Part shown: piece by piece, positions 1 through 10,524 of the stretch
How the letters are laid out: each line of letters begins with the position of its first letter
How positions within the stretch are numbered: the first letter of the stretch is position 1
Source of the DNA: an uncultured Rhodospirillaceae bacterium
Lineage (GTDB): Bacteria > Pseudomonadota > Alphaproteobacteria > Rhodospirillales > Magnetospirillaceae
Direction: 5' to 3'
DNA: 64,000 nucleotides
NCBI GenBank assembly: GCA_903901915.1
Contig: CAIUSV010000088.1
Location: 29,826-93,825 of the forward strand
The notes under the pieces: model-generated
Databases searched by the model: none
The model's input: only the letters and a program-made list of their open reading frames with translations
What the model was told of the DNA's origin: nothing
Translations under genes and position numbers: made by a program

Positions 1-434
1 GTGTCCTTGTTCTTGCCCAGATTGGCACCGATGACGCCGCGGCGCGGCCGCGCCGCCAGCCGGGCGGCAACCGCGTCCAGCCCTTGGTTGTTGAAGCCCA
101 TGCGGTTGATCACCGCGCCGTCCTCGGGCAGGCGGAACATGCGCGGTCGGGGATTGCCCGGCTGCGGCCGGGGCGTTACCGAACCGATCTCGACGAAGCC
201 GAACCCCTGGCCCAGCATGGCATCGGGAACTTCGGCGTTCTTGTCGAAGCCGGCGGCCAGACCGATGGGATTGGGAAAGTCGCGGCCCCACAGCCGCATC
301 GACAGGGCCGGCGGATCGTAGACCGGTTGCCCCGGCACCAATCCGGAGCGGAGCAGGCGCACGGTAAGGCCGTGGGCGACTTCGGGGTCGAGCAACCGGA
401 CCAGCGGTCCGGCAAGGCGATAATAGTCGAACAT
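1..434 (-). CDS. pyrD: Dihydroorotate dehydrogenase (quinone), N-terminal part
   Basis: Class 2 dihydroorotate dehydrogenase, the membrane-associated flavoenzyme that oxidises dihydroorotate to orotate with quinone as acceptor in pyrimidine synthesis. The first 144 residues are visible. The start reads [20 protein letters not shown], the amphipathic N-terminal extension typical of class 2 enzymes. It is followed by a [17 protein letters not shown] stretch, a [20 protein letters not shown] segment, and the substrate/FMN loop [11 protein letters not shown] and [10 protein letters not shown] near the edge. The gene runs off the left end, so the C-terminal half is unseen. It is divergent from the response regulator at 708. 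Start is the ATG at 432-434. Family assignment is firm. Confidence 0.95.
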   Translation of the reverse strand, partial: MFDYYRLAGPLVRLLDPEVAHGLTVRLLRSGLVPGQPVYDPPALSMRLWGRDFPNPIGLAAGFDKNAEVPDAMLGQGFGFVEIGSVTPRPQPGNPRPRMFRLPEDGAVINRMGFNNQGLDAVAARLAARPRRGVIGANLGKNKD

Positions 435-558
435 TCAGGTCCCGTACCGATGCCACAGGTGCCGCGAGCGGACCGAACCATGCCGCGTCACGGCGGCGGA
501 CCATAGCCGATGCCGCGGCGGAAGGCCAGAGCAGGCGCCCGGCCATCGGCTTTTTCCA

Positions 559-588
559 TTGTGGAATCGAGACGCCATCCCGTAGACT
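559..588 (+). promoter_or_regulatory. Possible sigma-70 promoter for the response regulator
   Basis: TTGTGG (559-564) and TAGACT (583-588) are separated by 18 bases in the 273-base gap between pyrD and the divergent response-regulator gene. A short inverted repeat, TTCCA-TTG-TGGAA (554-566), overlaps the -35 and could be an operator. The matches are weak; this is a candidate only. Confidence 0.3.
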
Positions 589-707
589 AAGGTGTTCCCA
601 CAAGCGGGGCCCGCGCGTTCTTTCGTCGCGATGCTCTGTGGTGTTTACAACCATTGGGGTTGGCAAGTGGGTTCCGGCATGGCCGGCGGGAGCACGTTGG
701 GGAAAAG

Positions 708-1370
708 ATGAAAATCCTGATCGCCGATGATCACGAGTTGTTTCGCGATGGGTTGCGCCATGTCCTGGGGCAGTTCGAGGGGCCGCCGGCCATCGTCGAG
801 GCCAGCGACTTTTCCGAGGCCATCGCCGCCGTCGAGCGGGAAAAGGACATCGACATCGTGCTGCTCGATCTCGCCATGCCCGGCATGGCGTGGAGCGACG
901 GACTCGCCCGGCTCAAGGCCATTCTGCCCGAGGCGGTGCCGGTGATCGTGCTGTCGGCGTCGGACGATCGCCGCCATGTATTGCAGGCGGTCAACATGGG
1001 CGCCTCCGGCTTCATCCCCAAGACCTCGTCCAGCCGGGTCATGCTGTCAGCGCTGAAGCTGGTACTGTCGGGCGGCGTCTATCTGCCGCCGGCGCTGCTG
1101 GATCAGGGCCCGGCGGCCGGCGATTCCGAAGGCGCGCGCATCGCCGGCGAAGTGGCGGTATCGGCCCTGACGCCGCGTCAGCGCGAAGTGCTGGCCCTGC
1201 TGGGCCAGGGCAAGTCGAACAAGGAAATCGCCCGCGTGCTGGAACTGGCGGAAGGAACGGTGAAGCTTCACGTCACCGCCATTCTCAAGGCGCTCAACGT
1301 CAACAACCGCACCCGCGCGGTGGTGGCGGCGTCGCATCTCGGCCTGACCGCCCCCGAAACCCGGCACTGA
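708..1370 (+). CDS. NarL/FixJ-family response regulator
   Basis: DNA-binding response regulator of 220 aa. Residues 1-120 form a receiver domain with the acidic pair in ILIADDHELFRDGL, the phosphoacceptor Asp in VLLDLAMPGM, a Ser in VLSAS and a conserved Lys in FIPKTS. Residues about 150-212 are a LuxR-type helix-turn-helix (LTPRQREVLALLGQGKSNKE and VKLHVTAILKALNVNNRTRA). Start is the ATG at 708 after GGGGAAAAG; an in-frame ATG at 654 would add 18 residues that do not belong to the fold. No histidine kinase is adjacent, so the partner is unknown and the regulon cannot be read from this window. Confidence 0.92.
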   Translation: MKILIADDHELFRDGLRHVLGQFEGPPAIVEASDFSEAIAAVEREKDIDIVLLDLAMPGMAWSDGLARLKAILPEAVPVIVLSASDDRRHVLQAVNMGASGFIPKTSSSRVMLSALKLVLSGGVYLPPALLDQGPAAGDSEGARIAGEVAVSALTPRQREVLALLGQGKSNKEIARVLELAEGTVKLHVTAILKALNVNNRTRAVVAASHLGLTAPETRH

Positions 1371-1467
1371 CGCAACCTCGGCCGGTCCGGCCCCAGGAAA
1401 ACCTTTCCGTCCGTCGCCGGTTTCGTATAGTTAGGGGTTCCACCGGATCGATGATGACCGCCGCCCC

Positions 1468-2433
1468 ATGACTTCCCCAGACGACGACATCGCCAGCGCC
1501 CGCCGGGTGCTCGCCACCGAGGCCGAGGCACTGGGCGCGCTCGCCGCCGGCCTGGGCGCGGACTTTCTGAAGGCAATCGCCTTGCTGGAGGCCGTCCCCG
1601 GCCGCGTCGCCGTCACCGGCATGGGCAAGAGCGGCCATATCGCGCGCAAGATCGCCGCCACCCTGGCATCCACCGGCTGCCCCGCCCTTTACGTCCACCC
1701 CGCCGAGGCCAGCCACGGCGACCTCGGCATGATCACCGTCGGCGACGCGGTGGTGGCGCTGTCCAATTCGGGCGAGACCCCGGAACTGGGCGACATCGTC
1801 GCCTATACCCGGCGTTTCGACATCCCGCTGATCGGCATCACCTCGCGCGATGGCAGCACCCTGGCCGCCGCCGCCGATGTGGCCCTGGTGCTGCCCCCCA
1901 TCCCCGAGGCCTGCCCCATGGGGCTGGCGCCCACCACCTCGACCACCATGATGCTGGCGCTGGGCGACGCCCTGGCGGTGACGCTGTTGGAGCGCAAGGG
2001 CTTTTCGGCGGCCGACTTCAAGGTCTTCCACCCCGGCGGCCAGTTGGGCCGCCGCCTGCTCAAGGTCGGCGACCTGATGCATGGTGGCGACCGGCTGCCG
2101 CTGGTGCCTCCCGACACCGCCATGGCCGAGGTGCTGCTGGTGATGACGGCCAAAAGCCTGGGCTGCGTCGGCGTCGTCGCCCCCGACGGCACCCTGGACG
2201 GCATCGTCACCGATGGTGACTTGCGCCGCCACATGAGCCCCGATCTGCTGGCGATGCCGGCCCGCGAGGTGATGACCGCCGGCCCCAAGACGGTACGGCC
2301 CGGCATGCTCGCGGTGGAAGCGCTGCGGATCATGAACACCAAGGCGATCACCAGTCTGTTCGTCGTCGGCGACGATGGCCGTCCGGTGGGGGTGCTGCAT
2401 ATCCACGACTGTCTCAGGGCGGGGGTGGCGTGA
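1468..2433 (+). CDS. kdsD: Arabinose-5-phosphate isomerase
   Basis: Interconverts ribulose 5-phosphate and arabinose 5-phosphate, the first step toward Kdo of lipopolysaccharide. The 321 aa match the KdsD/KpsF/GutQ family. A SIS sugar-phosphate domain covers about residues 35-180 (GMGKSGHIARKIAATLASTG, HPAEASHGDLG, ALSNSGETPEL), and two CBS domains cover about 205-320. It is the first gene of a run that continues with lptC, lptA, lptB and rpoN, and its TGA overlaps the lptC GTG by four bases. That position next to LPS-export genes favours KdsD over the paralogues KpsF or GutQ. Confidence 0.95.
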   Translation: MTSPDDDIASARRVLATEAEALGALAAGLGADFLKAIALLEAVPGRVAVTGMGKSGHIARKIAATLASTGCPALYVHPAEASHGDLGMITVGDAVVALSNSGETPELGDIVAYTRRFDIPLIGITSRDGSTLAAAADVALVLPPIPEACPMGLAPTTSTTMMLALGDALAVTLLERKGFSAADFKVFHPGGQLGRRLLKVGDLMHGGDRLPLVPPDTAMAEVLLVMTAKSLGCVGVVAPDGTLDGIVTDGDLRRHMSPDLLAMPAREVMTAGPKTVRPGMLAVEALRIMNTKAITSLFVVGDDGRPVGVLHIHDCLRAGVA

Positions 2434-3152
2434 CCCCGGCCGACGCCGTGCGATCAGACGCGGGCGGAACCGCCGGTCACGCCGGTCACCGGCGGCCTCC
2501 GGTGGCGCGGGGACATTCCTTCGCGCGCTACTCCCGCTTCGTCGGTATCATGAAGGTGCTGCTGCCCAGTCTGGCGGCGATCCTGCTGGGACTGGTGGTG
2601 GTGTGGCCCAAGCTGGTGCTGGACGACAAAAGCTTTCAGATCGGCTTCGCCAAGCTGCCGTCCAAGGAGGTCGAGACCCTGGCCATGCAGAACGCACGCT
2701 ATTTCGGGGTGGACGAGTCCAATCGGCCGTTCGCCGTGACATCGGAACTGGCGGTTCAGGAGCCGGGCAACCCCGACCTGATCCGGCTGAAGGCGCCCAA
2801 GGCCGACTTCACCTCGCCGTCGGGAGCCAACATCGTCGTCGACGGTGAAAGCGGGCTCTACCACCAGGCGGCCAAGACCCTCGACCTCAGCGGCGGCGTC
2901 AATCTGTTCCATGACGCCGGCTATGAAATCCATACCCCCACCGCCATGGTCGATCTGGGCCACAACGCCGCCAGCGGCGTCGATCCGGTCCAGGGACACG
3001 GACCGCAGGGCCGGATCGAATCCGTGGGCTTCGAGCTGACCGGCACCGGTCACTCGATCACCTTTTCCGGCCGGGCCCATCTGACGCTGCGGGCCGCCTC
3101 TCCCCGCTCCGCCTCGTCGAACAAGCGGAGTAACGGAGCCAAACCCAAATGA
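2430..3152 (+). CDS. lptC: LPS export periplasmic adaptor LptC
   Basis: Bitopic inner-membrane protein that passes LPS from the LptBFG transporter to LptA. The 240 aa comprise a basic N-terminal tail, one membrane segment at about residues 41-60 (MKVLLPSLAAILLGLVVVW) and a periplasmic beta-jellyroll domain of the LptC/YrbK type with strand-rich segments such as IRLKAPKADFTSPSG and VDGESGLYHQAAKTLDLSGG. It is longer than the E. coli protein because of the roughly 40-residue N-terminal tail. Start is GTG at 2430 in a GTGA overlap with kdsD. An ATG at 2550 just before the membrane segment is an alternative. Its end overlaps lptA by four bases. Confidence 0.88.
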   Translation: MTPADAVRSDAGGTAGHAGHRRPPVARGHSFARYSRFVGIMKVLLPSLAAILLGLVVVWPKLVLDDKSFQIGFAKLPSKEVETLAMQNARYFGVDESNRPFAVTSELAVQEPGNPDLIRLKAPKADFTSPSGANIVVDGESGLYHQAAKTLDLSGGVNLFHDAGYEIHTPTAMVDLGHNAASGVDPVQGHGPQGRIESVGFELTGTGHSITFSGRAHLTLRAASPRSASSNKRSNGAKPK

Positions 3153-4144
3153 AGCCCCACGCCCTTTCCCTCGTTCTGCTGGCCGGCGCCCTGGCCCTTC
3201 TCCCGCCCGCGACGGCGGCCGCCCAGGGCTTCGAGATGAGCAAGTCCGGCGACCAGCAGATCCAGGTCTATGCCGATAACGGCATCGAATGGCATTCCGA
3301 GGAGCTCCGGGTGATCGCGCGCGGCAACGCCCATGCCATCCGCGGCACCATGACCGTCGATGCCGACGTGCTGACCGCCCATTACCGCAAGGGGCCCAAG
3401 GGCGACGAGATCTGGCGCCTCGACGCCGACGGCAACGTGGTGATCCGCTCGCCCACCGACACCGCCACCGGCGCCAAGGGGATCTACGACCTGGACAAGG
3501 CGGTGTTCGTGCTGAAGGGCGCCCCCGCCCGGCTGGTGACGCCGACCGAAGCCTTCGAGGCCACCGACAGCCTGGAGTACTGGGAGCTGCAGAAAATGGC
3601 GGTGCTGCGCGGCAACGCCATCGCCACCCAGGAGGGCAAGAAGCTTCAAGGCGATGTCCTGACCGCCCATTTCAAGGACAAGGACCCCAACGCCGGAACC
3701 AAGGGCAAGCCCGGCGCCCCTGCCGCCGCCCGACCGGCGGCCCCCGCGGCCAAGCCCGGTGGCGGCGCCGCTTCGGACTCGGACAACGGCCTGGAACTGA
3801 AGCGTGCCGACGCCTACGGCAACGTGGTGTTAACCACCGCCACCGAGACCATCAGCGGCGATCGGGGCGACTATAATGTCGAAACCGGTATCGCCACCGT
3901 CTCGGGTTCAGCTAAGATCGTCCGCGAGGGAAGCAATCAGCTTGAGGGTGGCTGGGCTCATGTGAATTTGAACACAGGGGTCAGCAAGATGTTCGCGGGC
4001 ACCCCCGGCGGCAGCGACACCGGCAAGCGGGTGCAGGGATATTTCATCCCCAGGAAGGGTGGAGACAAGGGCGGCGCCAGCTTCTCGGCCGGTGTGCCCG
4101 GTGCCAGGGGATCGGATGCCGCCAACCAGGACGGCAACCGGTAA
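3149..4144 (+). CDS. lptA: LPS transport periplasmic protein LptA
   Basis: Periplasmic bridge protein that carries LPS between LptC and the outer-membrane LptD. A signal peptide occupies residues 1-25 ([20 protein letters not shown]). OstA-type beta-strand repeats follow ([20 protein letters not shown]; later [20 protein letters not shown]). At 331 aa it is much longer than the roughly 185 aa of E. coli LptA. Two OstA regions are separated by an Ala/Pro/Gly-rich linker around residues 188-208, and a Gly-rich disordered tail follows. The linker may be a lineage-specific insertion. It lies between lptC and lptB with an ATGA overlap upstream. Confidence 0.9.
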   Translation: MKPHALSLVLLAGALALLPPATAAAQGFEMSKSGDQQIQVYADNGIEWHSEELRVIARGNAHAIRGTMTVDADVLTAHYRKGPKGDEIWRLDADGNVVIRSPTDTATGAKGIYDLDKAVFVLKGAPARLVTPTEAFEATDSLEYWELQKMAVLRGNAIATQEGKKLQGDVLTAHFKDKDPNAGTKGKPGAPAAARPAAPAAKPGGGAASDSDNGLELKRADAYGNVVLTTATETISGDRGDYNVETGIATVSGSAKIVREGSNQLEGGWAHVNLNTGVSKMFAGTPGGSDTGKRVQGYFIPRKGGDKGGASFSAGVPGARGSDAANQDGNR

Positions 4145-4154
4145 TGAGGAAGGA

Positions 4155-4949
4155 ATGAAGCCTGTGACGCAGCCGTTGCCGCCGACCGCCGATACCGGGC
4201 GCTCCGGACCGCGTCTGGTGGCCGACAACCCCGGACTGGTGGCGCGCGACCTGGGCAAGCGCTTCAAGCGCCGGCCGGTATTGCGCGGCGTCTCCATCTC
4301 GGTGCAGCGCGGTGAGGCGGTGGGGCTGCTGGGCCCCAACGGCGCCGGCAAGACCACCTGCTTTTATTGCATCACCGGCCTGATCAATCCCGATGTCGGC
4401 GCCATCCTGCTGGACGGACACGACATCACCGCCCTGCCCATGTACCGCCGCGCCCGGCTGGGCATCGGCTATCTGCCGCAGGAGGCATCGATCTTCCGCG
4501 GCCTGTCGGTCGAAGGCAACATCCTGGCGGTGCTGGAGGTGGTGGAGCCCGACCGCGAGCGGCGCGAACACGACCTGGAAAGCCTGATGGCCGAATTCTC
4601 CATCAGCCATCTGCGCCGGGCACCGGCCATGGCGCTGTCGGGTGGCGAACGCCGCCGGGTCGAGATCGCCCGCGCCCTGGCCTGTCGCCCGCACTTCATC
4701 TTGCTGGACGAGCCGCTGGCCGGCATCGACCCCATCGCCGTATCCGACATTCGCGATCTGGTGGCGCATCTCAAGGATCGCGGCATCGGCGTGCTGATCA
4801 CCGACCACAACGTTCGGGAAACCCTCGACATCATCGACCGCGCCTATATCCTTCACGATGGCGCCGTGCTGATGGAAGGCCGTCCCGCCGAGATCGTCGC
4901 CCACGAAGGGGTGCGGCGGGTCTATCTCGGCGAACGGTTCAGCCTGTAG
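4155..4949 (+). CDS. lptB: LPS export ABC transporter ATP-binding protein LptB
   Basis: Cytoplasmic ATPase that powers LPS extraction from the inner membrane with LptFG, whose genes are not in this window. The 264 aa contain Walker A (GPNGAGKTT), the signature LSGGERRR, Walker B ([13 protein letters not shown]) and a switch His in [11 protein letters not shown]. The start is the ATG at 4155 behind GAGGAAGG. An upstream in-frame ATG at 4059 lies inside lptA and would add an unrelated 32-residue tail. The intergenic distance to lptA is 10 bases, and rpoN follows after 8 bases, so the run is probably co-transcribed. Confidence 0.95.
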   Translation: MKPVTQPLPPTADTGRSGPRLVADNPGLVARDLGKRFKRRPVLRGVSISVQRGEAVGLLGPNGAGKTTCFYCITGLINPDVGAILLDGHDITALPMYRRARLGIGYLPQEASIFRGLSVEGNILAVLEVVEPDRERREHDLESLMAEFSISHLRRAPAMALSGGERRRVEIARALACRPHFILLDEPLAGIDPIAVSDIRDLVAHLKDRGIGVLITDHNVRETLDIIDRAYILHDGAVLMEGRPAEIVAHEGVRRVYLGERFSL

Positions 4950-4957
4950 CCGCCGCC

Positions 4958-6469
4958 ATGGCGCTCGGTCCCCGGCTGGATATCCGCCAGACGCAGTCTC
5001 TGGTGATGACGCCACAGCTGCAGCAGGCGATCAAGCTGCTGCAGCTGTCCAACTTCGAGCTTGCGACCTTCATCGACCAGGAACTCGAGCGCAACCCGCT
5101 GCTGGAGCGGGAAGAGGCCGACCACGGCGCCGAACGCACCGAGCCCAAGGCCGACGCCGCCGACCTGCCGGTGCTGGATTCCGCCCCGCCCGAGACGCCA
5201 CTACTGGACGGTATGTCGGCCAGTACCGCCGAGGACGGCTTCGACGTCGATTACGACAATACCTTCAACAACGACAGCAACAGCGACGCGGTCGAAGGCG
5301 AGGCCTTCGGCCAGTGGGGAAGCAAAGGCGGCGGCAGCCATAATTTCGACGACGGCGAATCCAACCTGGACCAGATCGTCGCCGGCGAATTGTCGCTGCG
5401 CGATCACCTGACGGCGCAGATCAACGTCGATATCCCCGATCCCGCCGACCGCATCATCGGGTTGCACCTGATCGAGATGCTGGACGAGGCCGGCTACCTG
5501 ATCGGCGACCTGGCCGAATTGGCCGACAAGCTGGGCTGTCCGCCGGAACGGGTGGAACGGGTGCTGAAGCGGGTGCAGGGATTCGACCCGGTCGGCGTCT
5601 TCGCCCGCTCGCTCAAGGAATGCCTGGGGTTGCAACTGGCCGAACGCAACCGCCTCGATCCCGCCATGCAGGCGCTGCTGGATCATCTGGAACTGCTGGC
5701 GCGGCGCGACCTGCCCGGCCTGATGAAGGCCTGCGGCGTCGATGCCGAGGACCTGGCCGATATGATCGGCGAGATCAAGGCGCTCGACCCCAAGCCGGCG
5801 TTGCGCTTCGACCATGTGGTGGCCCAACCCATCACCCCCGACGTACTGATGCGCCGGGCCCAGGACGGCAGTTGGCTGGTGGAGTTGAACTCCGACACCC
5901 TGCCCCGCGTGCTGGTCAACACCCGCTACTATTCCAAGATCGCCGCCGGTGCCCGCAGCAAGGACGACAAGACCTATATCAGCGAACGCTTCCAGTCGGC
6001 CAACTGGCTGGTCAAGTCGCTGCACCAGCGCGCCACCACCATTCTCAAGGTCGCCACCGAACTGGTACGCCAGCAAGATGCCTTCTTCCGCCTCGGCGTC
6101 CAACACCTGCGGCCGCTGGTACTGCGCGACATCGCCACCGCCATTTCCATGCACGAAAGCACGGTCAGCCGCGTCACCTCCAACAAATACATCGCCACGC
6201 CGCGCGGCATCTACGAACTGAAGTACTTCTTCACCCAGGCGATCAACTCGGCCGACGGCGGCAACGCCCATTCCGCCGAGGCAGTGCGCCACCGCATCAA
6301 GGTGCTGATCGACGCCGAAGGGGTGGCGGTGCTGTCCGACGACCGCATCGTCGAAATCCTCAAGACGGACGGCATCGACATCGCCCGGCGAACGGTGGCA
6401 AAATACCGGGAAGCCATGAACATCGCCTCGTCGGTTCAACGGCGGCGCGAAAAGTCCCTGGGCATGTGA
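4958..6469 (+). CDS. rpoN: RNA polymerase sigma-54 factor
   Basis: Alternative sigma factor for -24/-12 promoters (nitrogen control, motility and other functions). The 503 aa show region I at residues 1-50, rich in Leu and Gln (QTQSLVMTPQLQQAIKLLQL). An acidic region II follows at about 50-130, then a core-binding domain, a helix-turn-helix (ISMHESTVSRVTSNKYI) and the C-terminal RpoN box ARRTVAKYRE. The start is the ATG at 4958. A longer in-frame extension reaching back into lptB is a shadow of that gene. The usual downstream hpf gene is absent; ptsN comes next. Confidence 0.97.
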   Translation: MALGPRLDIRQTQSLVMTPQLQQAIKLLQLSNFELATFIDQELERNPLLEREEADHGAERTEPKADAADLPVLDSAPPETPLLDGMSASTAEDGFDVDYDNTFNNDSNSDAVEGEAFGQWGSKGGGSHNFDDGESNLDQIVAGELSLRDHLTAQINVDIPDPADRIIGLHLIEMLDEAGYLIGDLAELADKLGCPPERVERVLKRVQGFDPVGVFARSLKECLGLQLAERNRLDPAMQALLDHLELLARRDLPGLMKACGVDAEDLADMIGEIKALDPKPALRFDHVVAQPITPDVLMRRAQDGSWLVELNSDTLPRVLVNTRYYSKIAAGARSKDDKTYISERFQSANWLVKSLHQRATTILKVATELVRQQDAFFRLGVQHLRPLVLRDIATAISMHESTVSRVTSNKYIATPRGIYELKYFFTQAINSADGGNAHSAEAVRHRIKVLIDAEGVAVLSDDRIVEILKTDGIDIARRTVAKYREAMNIASSVQRRREKSLGM

Positions 6470-6495
6470 TGGTGCAACGCAACTTTCGGCCATGC

Positions 6496-6524
6496 TTGAC
6501 TCGGGGACGGAGCGGAACTATGGT
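6496..6524 (+). promoter_or_regulatory. Sigma-70-like promoter ahead of ptsN
   Basis: TTGACT (6496-6501) and TATGGT (6519-6524) are spaced by 17 bases in the gap after rpoN. The -35 has five of six consensus bases. This suggests ptsN is transcribed from its own promoter in addition to any read-through from rpoN, with a 5' leader of about 100 bases. Confidence 0.55.
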
Positions 6525-6635
6525 CCGGCCCTCCCCCGAGGATCCGCTGGGACGGGGGCGCCGTGGCGGCGGGAATACACCCCGCGCAACGGTGAAGGGA
6601 TCGGATCGTTTTGGTCCGCAAGATAGGGTGGATTG

Positions 6636-7100
6636 ATGGAAATCACCGACCTGATCAGCCCGGCCGCCGTCATTCCCAATCTTCGCGCCACCTCGAAGAA
6701 GCAGGCGCTGCAAGATCTGGCGAAGAAGGCGGCGGAGATCACCGGGCTGCACGAGCGGGCCATCTTCGACGTGCTGCTGGAGCGCGAAAGGCTGGGAACC
6801 ACCGGCGTCGGCAACGGCATCGCCATTCCCCACGGCAAGCTGCCGGCGCTTGACCGCCTCTACGGCGTCTTCGCCCGGCTGGAAAAGCCGATCCATTTTG
6901 AATCCATCGACGAGCAGCCGGTCGATCTGATCTTCCTGCTGCTGGCCCCGGAATCGGCCGGCGCCGACCACCTCAAGGCCCTGGCCCGGGTGTCGCGGCT
7001 GTTGCGCGACAAGGGCGTGTGCGAAAAGCTGCGCGGCACCGATAAGGCCGATGCACTCTATTCCCTGCTCACCGAATCCCCGGCCAGCCGGGCGGCGTAG
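6636..7100 (+). CDS. ptsN: Nitrogen-regulatory PTS EIIA protein
   Basis: EIIA-Ntr accepts phosphate from NPr and regulates potassium transport and nitrogen- and stress-related functions instead of sugar uptake. The 154 aa are a complete PTS EIIA type-2 domain, with the phosphorylated His in GNGIAIPHGKLP at about residue 68 and the conserved LDRLYGVFARLEKPI and DLIFLLLAPE segments. The start is the ATG at 6636; a TTG directly before it at 6633 is in frame. It follows rpoN by 166 bases with a good promoter in between, and is convergent with secA. Confidence 0.95.
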   Translation: MEITDLISPAAVIPNLRATSKKQALQDLAKKAAEITGLHERAIFDVLLERERLGTTGVGNGIAIPHGKLPALDRLYGVFARLEKPIHFESIDEQPVDLIFLLLAPESAGADHLKALARVSRLLRDKGVCEKLRGTDKADALYSLLTESPASRAA

Positions 7101-7121
7101 GGCCTTCAGCCAAGCTTGATC

Positions 7122-7180
7122 GGCCATCCCGGGTGGATGGGCCTAGCCGAATTCCGAAGAGTTTCCCTCATCGGAATTCG
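7122..7180. terminator. Paired hairpins between convergent ptsN and secA
   Basis: Two inverted repeats fill the 92-base gap between the ptsN and secA stop codons. The first is GGCCATCC/GGATGGGCC (7122-7143), with one unpaired base. The second is a perfect 10-base repeat CGAATTCCGA/TCGGAATTCG (7148-7157 and 7171-7180) with a 13-base loop. Placement at the end of convergent genes suggests a bidirectional terminator, although neither side has a clear T tract. Confidence 0.5.
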
Positions 7181-7192
7181 CTATCACTCCCC

Positions 7193-9883
<2,691 letters not shown>

Positions 9884-9987
9884 GAAGCTTCCTCGGGCGA
9901 GAGTGAAAGGGAAGACCTTTTGCGACGCGCAAGAGATAGAGGCCGGCCCGCCTTCTGTCAATGTCGGGGGGGCGCGACACGCCGCAG

Positions 9988-10016
9988 TTGGGGACGGCGA
10001 ACGCCTGAGGTATAAG
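9988..10016 (+). promoter_or_regulatory. Promoter of tRNA-Leu
   Basis: TTGGGG (9988-9993) and TATAAG (10011-10016) are spaced by 17 bases and end 7 bases before the mature tRNA start at 10024. This is the placement expected for a tRNA promoter. Confidence 0.6.
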
Positions 10017-10023
10017 GACCCCA

Positions 10024-10108
10024 GGCCCCTTGGCGGAACAGGTAGACGCAAGCGACTTAAAATCGCTCGCCTTCGGGCGTGCCGGTTCGATTCCGGCAGG
10101 GGCCACCA
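10024..10108 (+). tRNA. tRNA-Leu, anticodon UAA
   Basis: The acceptor stem GGCCCCT (10024-10030) pairs perfectly with AGGGGCC (10098-10104), followed by discriminator A and an encoded CCA. The anticodon arm is AGCGA-CTTAAAA-TCGCT, giving anticodon TAA. The long variable arm CGCC-TTCG-GGCG marks a class II tRNA. The T arm is GCCGG-TTCGATT-CCGGC. Its 3' end is repeated about 2 kb downstream (see 12048-12125). Confidence 0.96.
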
Positions 10109-10153
10109 TTGCACCATCTCCGCGCTGAAAAATGGACTCTGCCCCCATTTTCC
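10077..10153 (+). repeat. Direct repeat, copy 1: tRNA-Leu 3' end plus REP-like palindrome
   Basis: The last 32 bases of tRNA-Leu (10077-10108), a short variable spacer, and a palindrome with arms GAAAAATGG/CCATTTTC (10127-10152) recur in the same order at 12048-12125. The tRNA part differs at two positions. The two copies bracket the mechanosensitive-channel gene. The palindrome resembles the dispersed AAAATGG...CCATTTT elements known from many proteobacterial intergenic regions. Confidence 0.75.
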
Positions 10154-10524
10154 TCGCCCGCATCAACCAGAACCGTGACAAGCGGTGGGCCGGCGACGTG
10201 TCATTCGGAGTGCGTTGCCGGTTCTGGTCCGAACGACCGACAACCTCCCTTTGTCGACCGCGCCATTTACGCCTGTTGCGGCGCGCCCTGAAGCCACTCG
10301 CCCACACGCGGGCGGGTCCATGGAGATGTGTGCCTCCCGTAGCCCGGCAGGTTTGGGCATAGCGCACTGGAATAGACGCTTTGCCGGGTGGGATTTTCGG
10401 AGATGGTCTCGATGCGAGCTTACATTAAGTAAGTTCCATAATGCGCGCCTTCAGCTTATGGTTATCCTTTCGGCGAAGGCTCCACAAGGAGTGCGTTGCG
10501 GTTAGGGCGGAGGAGCGCAGGGAA
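10154..10524. other. Gap without a recognised gene, tRNA-Leu to channel gene
   Basis: No convincing ORF was found on either strand. The segment holds a short inverted repeat CTTAC-ATTAA-GTAAG (10419-10433), which may be an operator or part of the channel gene leader. Just before the start codon is a strong ribosome-binding site, GGAGGAG at 10509-10515. An in-frame ATG at 10441 lacks such a site. Confidence 0.5.
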
